From contig JAAYBV010000008.1 in the NCBI GenBank assembly GCA_012744475.1, positions 79,006-143,005 on the forward strand: a DNA stretch of 64,000 nucleotides, read 5' to 3'. The translations under genes were made by a program, and so were the position numbers. Of this stretch, positions 43,819-52,844 are shown one piece after another; positions within the stretch are counted from its first letter, which is position 1; every line of letters starts with the position of its first letter. The notes under the pieces were generated by a model, which ran no database searches, was not told where the DNA came from, and worked only from the letters and a program-made list of their open reading frames with translations. This DNA comes from Phycisphaerae bacterium. Lineage in GTDB: Bacteria > Planctomycetota > Phycisphaerae > Sedimentisphaerales > Anaerobacaceae.

Positions 43819-44895
43819 TCACTGCCCGGCCGTCTTGAGGAACGCATTGATGTCTGCGTCTCTTGTGAGCACGCTGATCTCCAGGTCGTAGGTGCGGCTC
43901 TTGCCCGGGCCAAGGTAGATCAGTTGCTTCTGTTTGCGGGCCGCACTTTGGCCGATCGGGAAATTGGTGCCCGGCTCCAGGCCGGTGACGTACTCGCCCG
44001 GCCCCCAGTGCTGCCAGTTGGCCATGCAGGGGAAGTGCTTTTTCCTGTAACGGGTCGCGACCGCCAACCCCAGTCTCTTGTTGTGCAGGCCAATGGTACA
44101 CAGACCGCTCTTGTCGGCTGCGACATCGACGAAGCCACAGGCCTCGCCGCCGCCGCGATGTGCCTCGAGCGGCTTGCGGCACGTGCGGAAATCGTTCTTG
44201 TCGTTGAAAATCGCGTTGTCCATATCCAGGCCACGTGATCGCCATGCGCCTTTCCAGACGATTTGTGTGCCCTCGTCGACCAACGGCCAGCCGTAGTTGC
44301 AGTGGTAGAGCAGCATATGCGGCGTCGGCGTGTTGCCCAGGTTCGTCACCACGTCGTGGATGCGGATCGTGCCCTGGCCCAGCGTGCTGGAGATGGTCCG
44401 GCGCAGTTGCAGAGTCGGGCCGAAGACGCGATATTCCTTTACCACCGCGGTGATGCTCATTTCGAGCCTGCCCGCCCGAAGGTCGGGCTGTACGATGGAC
44501 TCGACCTCTGCGGGGGTGTTGCTGATGCGCCCGTGCAGACCTCGCCGGCCCGATTCGTCGTCGTCAGGCGCTCCGGCGTGGCTCAGGCCGCAAGTCGTCA
44601 GGAGGCCGCCGCCAAAAGGCCACAGCCATTCGATGCCCTGATTGGCGTCCGGCCGCGGCGCCGTCACGCCGGCATGGCTGAGCCAGGCGAGGCTGTGCTG
44701 ATTGTGGAAGGCGTCCACGATGTCCAGTGCCCGATCGATGACCACTTTGTATCGCAGCCCGGAGCCTGTGTTGATCCACGCGATTCGCGTGCCCTTGCCC
44801 AGCCCGTTATCGAGAATGCTGGTCTCGATGCCGCCCACCTGTGCGGGATTGCTCACGCGGTCCTGCCAGTCGAACGAAGCCTTGTTCAGTGCCAT
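43819..44895 (-). CDS. DUF4432 aldose-1-epimerase-like protein
   Basis: 358 residues, galactose-mutarotase-like beta-sandwich. LSHAGVTAPRPDANQGIEWLW and LLYHCNYGWPLVDEG are typical of the DUF4432 branch; the NYGWP motif includes likely binding residues. Its exact role is unknown, presumably interconverting anomers of the operon's sugar. GGGAG precedes the ATG. It lies 16 bp downstream of the kinase gene and 1 bp upstream of the dehydrogenase gene. Confidence 0.82.
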   Translation of the reverse strand: MALNKASFDWQDRVSNPAQVGGIETSILDNGLGKGTRIAWINTGSGLRYKVVIDRALDIVDAFHNQHSLAWLSHAGVTAPRPDANQGIEWLWPFGGGLLTTCGLSHAGAPDDDESGRRGLHGRISNTPAEVESIVQPDLRAGRLEMSITAVVKEYRVFGPTLQLRRTISSTLGQGTIRIHDVVTNLGNTPTPHMLLYHCNYGWPLVDEGTQIVWKGAWRSRGLDMDNAIFNDKNDFRTCRKPLEAHRGGGEACGFVDVAADKSGLCTIGLHNKRLGLAVATRYRKKHFPCMANWQHWGPGEYVTGLEPGTNFPIGQSAARKQKQLIYLGPGKSRTYDLEISVLTRDADINAFLKTAGQ

Positions 44896-44911
44896 CTGAG
44901 TTCACTCCCGG

Positions 44912-46117
44912 TCAATCCAGCGCCTTGCAGAGGGCCTCGAAGCTGTCGAAGCCTTTGTTGATTTGCAGGACGCGAAGCATTTTGCCATAGGTCTTGATGT
45001 TGGCGTAGCGGTCGTCGAGCGGGGCCTTGATGAACAGCGACGCGAAGAGGTTGCCCGCCTGCACGGCCTGTGTGAAATCGAATGAGCCGGCGCGAAACGC
45101 ATCGAGGTTGCTCGCCAGATAGGTGATCAAGCCGGCCCGGAAGGAGTCGCCGGCGCCGACAAGGTCGATGACCTCGCCGCTGAGGAATCGCGAGATGACC
45201 TTGACCGGTCCGGCGGTTTGACCATCGGGGCCACGGTGGATCTCGTAAGCGCCGTTGCTGACCGTGACGCCGAGCAGACGCGTTCGTCCCTTATCCCGCC
45301 AGAATCGCTCGATGAGAAACTCCAGAAAGTGGGTATTGTTTTCTCTCTCATCGAATTCGACCCAGTCGCGAGGCTTCCCGATCGTGTTCTGGATCAGCTT
45401 GGCCTCGTCCGAAGAGGTGAAGAACACATCGAGCTCCGGCAGGAGCGGCTCCAGGAGCCGATACTCAGCGACGGGTTTGCCTTCGGCGATGAGCCGATGC
45501 GGATTTCCCGTCAGGGTGTGGCTGTCGGCGATGGTCAGAGCCCCCCGGGTCCGGCACCAGTGGATGAACTGTGCCAGGTCCCGACCGCCGTTGGCGTCGC
45601 CCCGGTCGGACAGGCCGGAATACATGTAGTAAACGATCCGCGGTTCGAGCCGCTCGACGGCCTTGCGGAAGATCGCGAAATCGAAATCGTTGTTGGCATT
45701 GGGGAAGTACGCGATGCCGCCACGGTCGTCGCCCTTGGGGTTGTGGATGAACGTCGTACCGGTCGGAAGGGTCGGGTGAACGTGCGTGGCGGACATGTCG
45801 ACGCCGTTGGCGACCAGAACGTCGTAGAAGAACCGGCCCTGGGCGTCGAGTCCGTCGTAATCGCCTTTTCCGAGATTGACTCCGACGGCGACCTTCAGCC
45901 CGGTCCGGGCGATCAGCGGGGCAGTGTTGCCCGGCCCGCCCGCGGTGGCGCTGCCTTCGTCGATCCACTGCTTGATCTGCTCCTGAGAATAGTCGGGCAT
46001 GTCTTCGGTTCTGCACTTGGCCAGGCCGCCTTTGCCCACGAGCCGGTCGGCGAACTGGAAGTCGGCCCGGCGCAGGTCGGCGACCGCCGTGTTGAGGATC
46101 AGAACATCCACAGCCAT
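44912..46117 (-). CDS. PfkB-family carbohydrate kinase
   Basis: 401 residues, about 80 longer than a typical ribokinase. Signatures: GGPGNTAPLIARTGLKVAVGV near the N-terminus and the anion-hole/catalytic motif IDLVGAGDSFRAGLI near the C-terminus. There is extra sequence in residues 15-60 (LRRADFQFADRLVGKGGLAK). It would phosphorylate the operon's deacylated or deaminated sugar; substrate unknown. AAAGGAG 9 bp upstream of the ATG. Confidence 0.87.
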   Translation of the reverse strand: MAVDVLILNTAVADLRRADFQFADRLVGKGGLAKCRTEDMPDYSQEQIKQWIDEGSATAGGPGNTAPLIARTGLKVAVGVNLGKGDYDGLDAQGRFFYDVLVANGVDMSATHVHPTLPTGTTFIHNPKGDDRGGIAYFPNANNDFDFAIFRKAVERLEPRIVYYMYSGLSDRGDANGGRDLAQFIHWCRTRGALTIADSHTLTGNPHRLIAEGKPVAEYRLLEPLLPELDVFFTSSDEAKLIQNTIGKPRDWVEFDERENNTHFLEFLIERFWRDKGRTRLLGVTVSNGAYEIHRGPDGQTAGPVKVISRFLSGEVIDLVGAGDSFRAGLITYLASNLDAFRAGSFDFTQAVQAGNLFASLFIKAPLDDRYANIKTYGKMLRVLQINKGFDSFEALCKALD

Positions 46118-46145
46118 CAGTGGTGTCTCCTTTCGCGGTTTGGCC

Positions 46146-47075
46146 TCAGTGCATTTCCGCTTCGCACGTGCCGATCGCCGGGCGATAGAAATTGAATTGC
46201 ACGTTGGGGTGGTCGGCCAGCAGGGACATGGGCACGGCGCTGTCGGCGAGCTTCTTGGCGATCATCAACGTGGTCAGACGCATGCCGAACGGATTGTCGT
46301 GCGTTCCCGCCTGCCAGATCGAGACCTTCTCGGCCTGCCATGTCTGGAGGGGGCCGACGGTGATCGCCTGGGTCGGTACGCTCGTCACGACACCGCCGCC
46401 GCTGGTTCGCGCGTTCTGCATCACCGTCACGGGATGCAGGTCCACGACGCGCGTCGTCAGTTGGCGGTACTCCTGCGGCGTCGGCGGGCGGTCTTTGTAC
46501 GGGCCTTGCCGGCGAACCGGGTCGTTGAACGCCCAGTGCTTGATGTCGCCCTGGCCGCCCTGCATGACGGCGCAGCGGACACCGTCCCAGCTTCGAATGT
46601 AGGCCGACGGATCGGCCTTGGGAAAGTGCAGGTTCGCCTCGGGCATTCTCAGTTCCGGTCGGATCCGATCGAAACACAGCTCCTTGTCCGCCTTGGCGAA
46701 TGACAACGGGTGTGTCTCGGGCACTTCCGCGCCGTTCATGTACCACTCGTCCATGCCCCAGAAGTGGGCATTCCGCAGCTTCAGCTCCAGCGAGTTGACC
46801 AGTCTTGCCACGAGAGGCAACTGCTCGGTCGGCCCGATCGGCCCGCAAACGCCCACCGGGTCGTCGGGCGTGGCCTGCTTCCAGGCGGTGACATACTCGA
46901 GGGCCTCGGCGAGGTAGAAATCCTCCAGCGTGTCGTAGAAGACGACCTGGAAGCCTTCCCGGCTCAGACCCGCCATGCCCTCGGCGGTGAGCCGGGCCGC
47001 GTCGTTGAGAATCGCGTCATCAAGCGTGGTGTAGTCCCACCAGTCCGGGGCCAGGAGACTCTGTTTTCTGCCCAT
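46146..47075 (-). CDS. NagB-like glucosamine-phosphate deaminase/isomerase homologue
   Basis: 309 residues. The NagB fold is indicated by [15 protein letters not shown] (compare the NagB MDEY) and by [14 protein letters not shown] (compare GxDGHIAFNEP), with [16 protein letters not shown] near the end. The catalytic loop differs: the Asp and His are separated by two residues and the usual Glu is Asp. It may therefore act on a different amino sugar. NagB-like and PIG-L domains are known to be fused in some Bacteroidetes, and here they are adjacent genes (10 bp apart). Confidence 0.72.
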   Translation of the reverse strand: MGRKQSLLAPDWWDYTTLDDAILNDAARLTAEGMAGLSREGFQVVFYDTLEDFYLAEALEYVTAWKQATPDDPVGVCGPIGPTEQLPLVARLVNSLELKLRNAHFWGMDEWYMNGAEVPETHPLSFAKADKELCFDRIRPELRMPEANLHFPKADPSAYIRSWDGVRCAVMQGGQGDIKHWAFNDPVRRQGPYKDRPPTPQEYRQLTTRVVDLHPVTVMQNARTSGGGVVTSVPTQAITVGPLQTWQAEKVSIWQAGTHDNPFGMRLTTLMIAKKLADSAVPMSLLADHPNVQFNFYRPAIGTCEAEMH

Positions 47076-47085
47076 GATCGTTCCC

Positions 47086-47847
47086 CTATCTCATGTGGAC
47101 CAGATTGCCCAACTCGGCCTTGAGCAGATTGTCCTGAGGGTAGGCATGCCCCAGGTGCTGGCGGAACCCTTCGCCGAATTCGGCGCCGATCGCGGCCCCG
47201 CGTTTGCGACCGAGCTTCTTCATCTGGTCGGTGTATTCATCGATGCCATGATGAGCCAGTAGCCAGTTGCGCTGGCTCTCGTGGCAAACGAGCATCTTCG
47301 TCTTGATGTCGATGACGCTGCTGGTGTCCACGATGAAGCCGGGTGCGATCTCGGCACCGAACTTGTCTTTGCCTTCGACCGCGTCGGCGTAGTACAGGTG
47401 AGGGACCGGCTCAAACGGCTCGGCGCCGGGCGTTTCGATATTGACGATGCCGCAGCAGAAGCACGCCGATTGCGTCAGCTTGCTGGACATCTCGTGGTCG
47501 ACCATGTAATCGGACGGGCTCAGCGTGAAGACGATCTTCGGGCGGACCTTCCGTATCAGCGCAATCGCTTTCACCAGCGTGGGCCGGTCGTACAGGATAA
47601 AGGCATCGTCGCATTCGAGGCAGTGATATTGACCGCCGAGGAGGCTGACCGCCTTGGCGGCCTCGCTCTTGCGAATCCGGCTGATCTCTTCCCGGCTGTA
47701 CTCGACGGTGCCGCAATCGCCCGGCGTGAACGTTGCGATGTGGACTTCCCAGCCTCGCTCGCGGAGCAGGGCCAGGGTCCCGGCGCACATGAACTCGGCG
47801 TCGTCCGGATGGGCGCCGAGACTCAGGACAACCTTGTCGTTCCTCAT
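47086..47847 (-). CDS. PIG-L/LmbE-family N-deacetylase
   Basis: 253 residues. The zinc site is visible as [16 protein letters not shown] and the second histidine in [13 protein letters not shown]. Members remove N-acetyl groups from glucosamine conjugates (PIG-L, MshB, BshB) or diacetylchitobiose. In this operon it probably deacetylates an N-acetyl amino sugar before the NagB-like step. GAGAGGAA precedes the ATG. Confidence 0.9.
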   Translation of the reverse strand: MRNDKVVLSLGAHPDDAEFMCAGTLALLRERGWEVHIATFTPGDCGTVEYSREEISRIRKSEAAKAVSLLGGQYHCLECDDAFILYDRPTLVKAIALIRKVRPKIVFTLSPSDYMVDHEMSSKLTQSACFCCGIVNIETPGAEPFEPVPHLYYADAVEGKDKFGAEIAPGFIVDTSSVIDIKTKMLVCHESQRNWLLAHHGIDEYTDQMKKLGRKRGAAIGAEFGEGFRQHLGHAYPQDNLLKAELGNLVHMR

Positions 47848-47875
47848 GGTTCCTCTCGTCGAAGCTTCGGGCGGT

Positions 47876-48910
47876 TCACTTGCCCATCAGGTGGTTGACG
47901 ATAAGCAGGTCCAGTTCCTCGTAGTCACGCTCGGCGATCAGTTGTTCGACGCGGCTTTCATCGAGACTTCGCACCAGTTCGACCAGTTGCAGGAAGATCG
48001 TCCGGCTGTTACTGAGGTGCTTGGTTGCGACATCCTGCTTCTGCGTCCGCACCGCCTTGACGTCGAGGCCGACGAACTCGCCCTTCTTGCCGTAGTTGTA
48101 CTTGTCGAGGATGCGAACCTGGTTGAAGGCCCGGCGCAGGTTGACCGATCCGAAGCTCTTGTCCTCGTCGAATTTCAGGCCGTTCTGGTCGTTCAAATGG
48201 ACCGTGTAGAGCTTATCGTACGCCAGCGCGAAGCCCATCTCGTCCGACGGATCGAGGCCCGCCAGGATGGCGTGAGCGGTTTCGATATTCACGCCGACGC
48301 GGCCGGCATCCTTCGTCAGGTACCCCAGCGCCATCGCGTGTCCCGTGGTCGGGATGTAAGCCTGGTCCATCGGCTCGTTGGGTTTGGGCTCGATGGCGAT
48401 CTTGATGCTCTTGTTGTAGGCGAGCATGTCGTCGATCGCTTCGACGAGGCGGTCGACCGCCACCTTGCTGTCCTTGGCCTCCCGCATGTACGTTCCTTCG
48501 CGTGCCAGCCACAGGACGATCAGATCGGTCTCGAGGGCCGCCGCAATATCGATGGCGCGACGGCTGCGGTCGCGGGCGTACTTGCGACATTCGGGGTCGT
48601 TCGAGGTGTAGCCGCCGTCGATCGTGCGTGGGTCTTCCCAGAGGCGGGGCGCGACGAATTCGGCGACCAGGCCTTCATCGGCCAACGTCTTTTGCACCTC
48701 TTTGGCCTTGGCGACGATTTCCTTGGGGCCCAGCTCGTTCATGTCGGGTACAGCGTCGTCATCGTGAAACTGCACGCCCTCGAAGCCGAGCTTTTTGAAG
48801 AGCTTGAGCTTCTTGGCGAACTTGATGGTGGTCCGGACCGTCGGGCCGAACGGATCGCCCCCCTCATGAATGTTCCATGGCCCAAACGAGAATCGGTATT
48901 GTCCTGCCAT
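47876..48910 (-). CDS. Xylose-isomerase-like sugar isomerase (TIM barrel)
   Basis: 344 residues. RFSFGPWNIHEGGDPFG opens the protein, then FEGVQFHDDDAVP, IKIAIEPKPNEP, VGVNIETAHAILAGLDPSDE and LYTVHLNDQNGLKFDED. The barrel has the metal-binding Glu, Glu, His and Asp positions of xylose isomerases, but it is shorter than XylA (about 390-440). It is first of the six-gene sugar run and has a strong AAGGAGG site. Substrate unknown. Confidence 0.82.
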   Translation of the reverse strand: MAGQYRFSFGPWNIHEGGDPFGPTVRTTIKFAKKLKLFKKLGFEGVQFHDDDAVPDMNELGPKEIVAKAKEVQKTLADEGLVAEFVAPRLWEDPRTIDGGYTSNDPECRKYARDRSRRAIDIAAALETDLIVLWLAREGTYMREAKDSKVAVDRLVEAIDDMLAYNKSIKIAIEPKPNEPMDQAYIPTTGHAMALGYLTKDAGRVGVNIETAHAILAGLDPSDEMGFALAYDKLYTVHLNDQNGLKFDEDKSFGSVNLRRAFNQVRILDKYNYGKKGEFVGLDVKAVRTQKQDVATKHLSNSRTIFLQLVELVRSLDESRVEQLIAERDYEELDLLIVNHLMGK

Positions 48911-48981
48911 TTCTTACCTCCTTAAGGTTCCAACGGTCTATGATCGCCTTTGTTCCTTTTGTCCGGGGCACCGCAGCCGCC

Positions 48982-51900
48982 TCAGGTGCGGCGCCCTGGT
49001 TTCTCCTTCAAAATGGCCGTCGCGTGACGCGCATAGTGGCCGCGCAGATCGCGAGCATACTCTCTCAGGATGCTTTCGCCAAGGCCATCGTCGTCGCCGC
49101 AACGATACAAAGCTCTTGCCAGGATCAGTTCCCGCAGCGAAACCTCTCGTGTGGAGGTGTCGACCGGACTCGGTGGTATGCTCGTCATGACTTTCTTGAT
49201 GTCGATGAAGGCGTGCCCGGTCATGCCGGGTTTGCGAAGCAGGTCTGCCAGCGGTCTTGCCGTGGAAGGATCCCGCTGGGCCTCCAGCGCCATGGCCACC
49301 GCCCGGTGATGAGACATCGCGTGTTCGGGACCGAGTTGGGCGATCTTCTCGATGATAGGATCGAGGGCCTCTCTGCGTCCGGTACGCCCCAGAGCGACGA
49401 TCAGGCTGTCCACCGGGCTCATGCTCAGGCCGTACTGTCCCATGCCCGTGTACTTCCAGCCTTCATCCCACTGGCGCTGTCTCACGGCGTCCGCGAGCGT
49501 CGCGGCGCCAGCGTAATCGCCCATGATGCCGAGGATGTGGGCGTAGGCGAGCTTGTCTTCTTCACTGGTTGCGCTGGTGTACGCCTGACGCAGGAGAGGT
49601 AGAGCCGCCTCCGGCTGGGCGTAGACGATCTCGATGCCCTCGAAATCGTCTGTCAGGGACGCGACGGCACGCTCGACCTGCTCCTGGGGCAGCGGGAACG
49701 AGTCTTCGTGGGCAAGCACCTCGGCGGGCAGGTTCCCTTTCTCGACGAGATGCTGCTGGAGTGCGCGGATGTCGATGTCACGCAGCTCCCGATTCGCCTG
49801 GACCGCCATCGCCGCGGCGACGCCCGCCGCATAGCCGTGGTTCTGAATGTCCGGCTGCATGCGAATCACGGGCATCACGTCACGATGGGCGCTGACGGCC
49901 AGCCCCGTTACGAGGATGCCTTCGAGGCCTTTGGGCAGCAGACAGCGGTAGGGGACATAGCAGGGCACCGCCTCGTGGTCCGGCGGCTTGAGCAGGAACA
50001 TCGGATGAATGGTGAAGCCGTGCGAGTCGAAATTGCTGTTGGCCCGGACAATGGTGTCGGGGAAGGTCCGGCCCAGATAGGCGTCCGAAGGCGAGAGGAC
50101 GAAATCGCCGACGATTTGCCTCCTCTCACGGCTGTCAACGATCTGTGCCAGGTCATACGCATCGTCGAATTTCTTGCGGGCGGTGAGGAACGACCGCCAA
50201 GCATCGATTGCATCGAGGTCGTCGATGAACGTGAAGTCCGTGTTGGTGTATCGGGCGCCCGGCTCCCAGGGCGGCAGCCCCGTCCCCTGTACTGCGATGT
50301 GCTCGGCATTCGTGTAGATGCAGTCCGCCCCGGCGGCCGCAGCGATGCTGGCGCTTCCGGTCGCGTCGATGACCACCTTCGCCAAAACCACGCCCCGGCC
50401 CTGTGGCGTCGCGACGACGACGCCCTTGACCTGATTGCCTTCGACGAACGCGCCGCATCCAAATGCGCCATACCATGTGTCGGCGCCGGCCTTCCTCAAC
50501 TCTCGACGATACCACTCGATCTTCAACTGGCTGTCCCAGGCGCCGCGCTGGCCGCTGGTCCCTTCGGATGCGCCCAGCTCGGCCAGGCCCAGATCGATCT
50601 CCTTGGTGAAGCCCTCACGGTAACCGTAGTAGTACTGGCCGATCAGGCCCAACGTCCCGATGCCGCCCAAGCCGTGGAGGTACTCGACAACCAACGTCCT
50701 TGCGCCCTGCCTTGCGGCGGCGATCCCGGCCGGCGCGCCCCCTGTGCCGCCCCCGACAACGACCACGTCATAGGTTCCCAGGATCGGGATCGCACGTTCG
50801 GCAGCCCGCGCCATGCCGCCATGCTGCCAGTCCTGCCGCATCCAGGCGGTGTCCTCACGGATACTGCCTGTGACCAGTGGCGCTGCTCGAAGGCCGCTTG
50901 CGACTGCCTTCTCGCTCCTTGGCAGCGGGAGAGCCTCACTGGCGGCTGCCGCACCGATGCGCTCTCCCACCACAATCAGTTCGAGGGGGCGCAGGAGCTT
51001 CTCGGCAGCCGATCTTGCCACGTCCACACATCCTCCAAGCACGAACAGCCGTTCGATCCGTTCGGGACGGAAGACGTCGAGATTCACGCCGGCCGCTCCA
51101 GGCCACGTGCAACACTCCCGAGACTTGCCCTTCATGCGGTCGGGCGGCACCTGGAACAACGTCTCCGAGGAATCCACCTGTCTGGGGCTCCAGGTCTTGT
51201 CCCTGGCGATCTGTTCAGCCTTGGCAAAGGATGCGAACGAGCCGTCTTCCATGGGAATCTGGAGGGTGTATTCGATGGCCTCGTAGGTCCGTCCGTCGGA
51301 CGCGTGGACCGGTGTGGGCAATCGTCGCCCTTCCATGTGCTCACCCTGTCGGAGCTCACCGCCGATCACGGTGCGCCTGAAGCTGTGCCAGCCCATCGCA
51401 TAGGGATCAAACTCGGCGCCCGCCATTCGCGCAACCAGGGCCCGCTCCGTGGCGTCGATGACGACCTTTGCTCTGACCGCCTGCCGGCCCGAGCGATTGC
51501 TCATCACGATTCCCGCCAGCCTGCCGCTCTCGTCTCGGAGTATGTCGGTAGCATAGCAGCCATAGAGAAACTCGACGCCTGCGTTGAGCAGGGTGTCGTC
51601 GAGAACACGCTTGACCTGCATGGGAGACGGCGGGACCTGGTCATGCGGGGAAGAGTTCGGTCCCGGCGGCTTCTCGATCACGATCTCGCCGAGGAGGATT
51701 CGTCCGGCCGCCTGTGACTTCTTTACCCGAATCCTGACGTATCGGGCGGTGCTGTCCAGTCCTGCGGACAGCTCGACAGGTGATTCCTCGAATGAGCCCT
51801 GTCCGAGTTTGCCGTTCTTGATCATCGCGGCTCGGTTCCAGCCCTTCGCGTCCCGGCTGACCTCGATGGTGACGGTGTCGACCTCGAAGTCCCCGTTGCG

Positions 51901-52491
51901 CTGATAGGCCATGATCCGAACCCGCCGCAGACGCTGCTCGCTGCCCACGTCGGCGGTGATGACCACGTTGCCGTCGTATTGGACGCTCTGTGAGGAAGCG
52001 CTGTGCCATTTCCCGTCGTTCAGGACCGAAGCGGGGGTGGTGTCCGGGTGGCGGGCCGCGGAGGGCACATCTGCCTCATAGGTGAAAGGAACCGCGTTCT
52101 GCATTTGCCGGGCGGACGGAGGCTCCGCGAAGAGGGCCTTGGCCATGTCGGAGCGGGGCTCCTCGCCCGGCTCCAGCCAGAGACGGTACGTTCCGCACAG
52201 GTCCTCCCCCAGATAAGGCCTCGGCGCTGCGAGGAAGACCCTGGCGCCGTTTCGAGCGGCAGCGGCTGCCGCCGCAACGCCTGCCGAGCTGCCACCGACC
52301 ACGACGACGTCGACGTCATAGACGATTGGGATGCTCCGGGCCGATTCGGTGACGACCCCGAGGCCGGGACCGGGGAGCGGCTGGTTCTTGCCGCTGTCGC
52401 GTGGCCGGGATGCGTCAGGAGAGCAGCTCACAGACAGCAGAAGGAGGCCCAGAAGTATCGAAGGTGCAATCTGTCGTAGGTGCCATGTCAT
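48982..52491 (-). CDS. Lipoprotein with two FAD-dependent oxidoreductase domains and a discoidin-like insert
   Basis: 1169 residues from ATG 52491 (GAGG 8 bp upstream). Lipobox LSVSC (Cys23). FAD domain 1 begins VDVVVVGGSSAGVAAAAAAA and is interrupted after about 110 residues by an F5/8-type-C-like module (ASSQSVQYDGNVVITADVG..RYVRIRVKKSQ), then resumes. FAD domain 2 starts at about residue 590 with YDVVVVGGGTGGAPAGIAAA and ends with AAGVAAAMAVQANRELR. The last ~250 residues are helical HEAT-like repeats. Probably a periplasmic flavoprotein; substrate unknown. Its stop is 71 bp before the sugar operon, so it may be the first gene of that operon. Confidence 0.75.
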   Translation of the reverse strand: MTWHLRQIAPSILLGLLLLSVSCSPDASRPRDSGKNQPLPGPGLGVVTESARSIPIVYDVDVVVVGGSSAGVAAAAAAARNGARVFLAAPRPYLGEDLCGTYRLWLEPGEEPRSDMAKALFAEPPSARQMQNAVPFTYEADVPSAARHPDTTPASVLNDGKWHSASSQSVQYDGNVVITADVGSEQRLRRVRIMAYQRNGDFEVDTVTIEVSRDAKGWNRAAMIKNGKLGQGSFEESPVELSAGLDSTARYVRIRVKKSQAAGRILLGEIVIEKPPGPNSSPHDQVPPSPMQVKRVLDDTLLNAGVEFLYGCYATDILRDESGRLAGIVMSNRSGRQAVRAKVVIDATERALVARMAGAEFDPYAMGWHSFRRTVIGGELRQGEHMEGRRLPTPVHASDGRTYEAIEYTLQIPMEDGSFASFAKAEQIARDKTWSPRQVDSSETLFQVPPDRMKGKSRECCTWPGAAGVNLDVFRPERIERLFVLGGCVDVARSAAEKLLRPLELIVVGERIGAAAASEALPLPRSEKAVASGLRAAPLVTGSIREDTAWMRQDWQHGGMARAAERAIPILGTYDVVVVGGGTGGAPAGIAAARQGARTLVVEYLHGLGGIGTLGLIGQYYYGYREGFTKEIDLGLAELGASEGTSGQRGAWDSQLKIEWYRRELRKAGADTWYGAFGCGAFVEGNQVKGVVVATPQGRGVVLAKVVIDATGSASIAAAAGADCIYTNAEHIAVQGTGLPPWEPGARYTNTDFTFIDDLDAIDAWRSFLTARKKFDDAYDLAQIVDSRERRQIVGDFVLSPSDAYLGRTFPDTIVRANSNFDSHGFTIHPMFLLKPPDHEAVPCYVPYRCLLPKGLEGILVTGLAVSAHRDVMPVIRMQPDIQNHGYAAGVAAAMAVQANRELRDIDIRALQQHLVEKGNLPAEVLAHEDSFPLPQEQVERAVASLTDDFEGIEIVYAQPEAALPLLRQAYTSATSEEDKLAYAHILGIMGDYAGAATLADAVRQRQWDEGWKYTGMGQYGLSMSPVDSLIVALGRTGRREALDPIIEKIAQLGPEHAMSHHRAVAMALEAQRDPSTARPLADLLRKPGMTGHAFIDIKKVMTSIPPSPVDTSTREVSLRELILARALYRCGDDDGLGESILREYARDLRGHYARHATAILKEKPGRRT

Positions 52492-52537
52492 GATCTTGTC
52501 CTCGAATTTCATGCTGTGGCCGAGCGATCGAGACCCC

Positions 52538-52565
52538 ATTATGCCCACCTGAGGTTCGTTTTCAA
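52538..52565 (-). promoter_or_regulatory. Sigma-70-like promoter of the double-FAD gene
   Basis: Minus strand: TTGAAA (52560-52565), 16-bp spacer, CATAAT (52538-52543). The leader is about 40 bases. May drive the whole unit down to 42.5 kb. Confidence 0.5.
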
Positions 52566-52729
52566 CTGGAATCCGGCGGGTGGCGGCGTTCGGGACATCC
52601 AAGTTGCTGATCGGGGCGACGGCGCGGAAAAACATAGAAAACCTGTAACAAGAAGAGGCCCAGAAACGTCGAAGATAGGGGGAAGAGCAGGCTGGAGGTC
52701 TGTTTGTGGGCAGTTTGACACGAATCGAG

Positions 52730-52758
52730 TTGCAGTGCAGGGGTGTTTGGGTTAGAAT
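52730..52758 (+). promoter_or_regulatory. Sigma-70-like promoter of the beta-helix gene
   Basis: TTGCAG (52730-52735), 17-bp spacer, TAGAAT (52753-52758). The 353-bp gap 52492-52844 holds this and the divergent promoter, nothing else clear. Confidence 0.45.
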
Positions 52759-52844
52759 ATCAGCGTCATTGAGCGGAGGCTGATACACCTTCCGGTCGGC
52801 CTTGTGAGATAGTGCGATTTATTGAGCGAGGGAAAGGTCAAGCC

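Noticed and set aside
49708..51717. 669-codon plus-strand frame opposite the double-FAD gene
   Set aside because: Antisense shadow: no motif, biased composition, and the minus strand has two full FAD sites.
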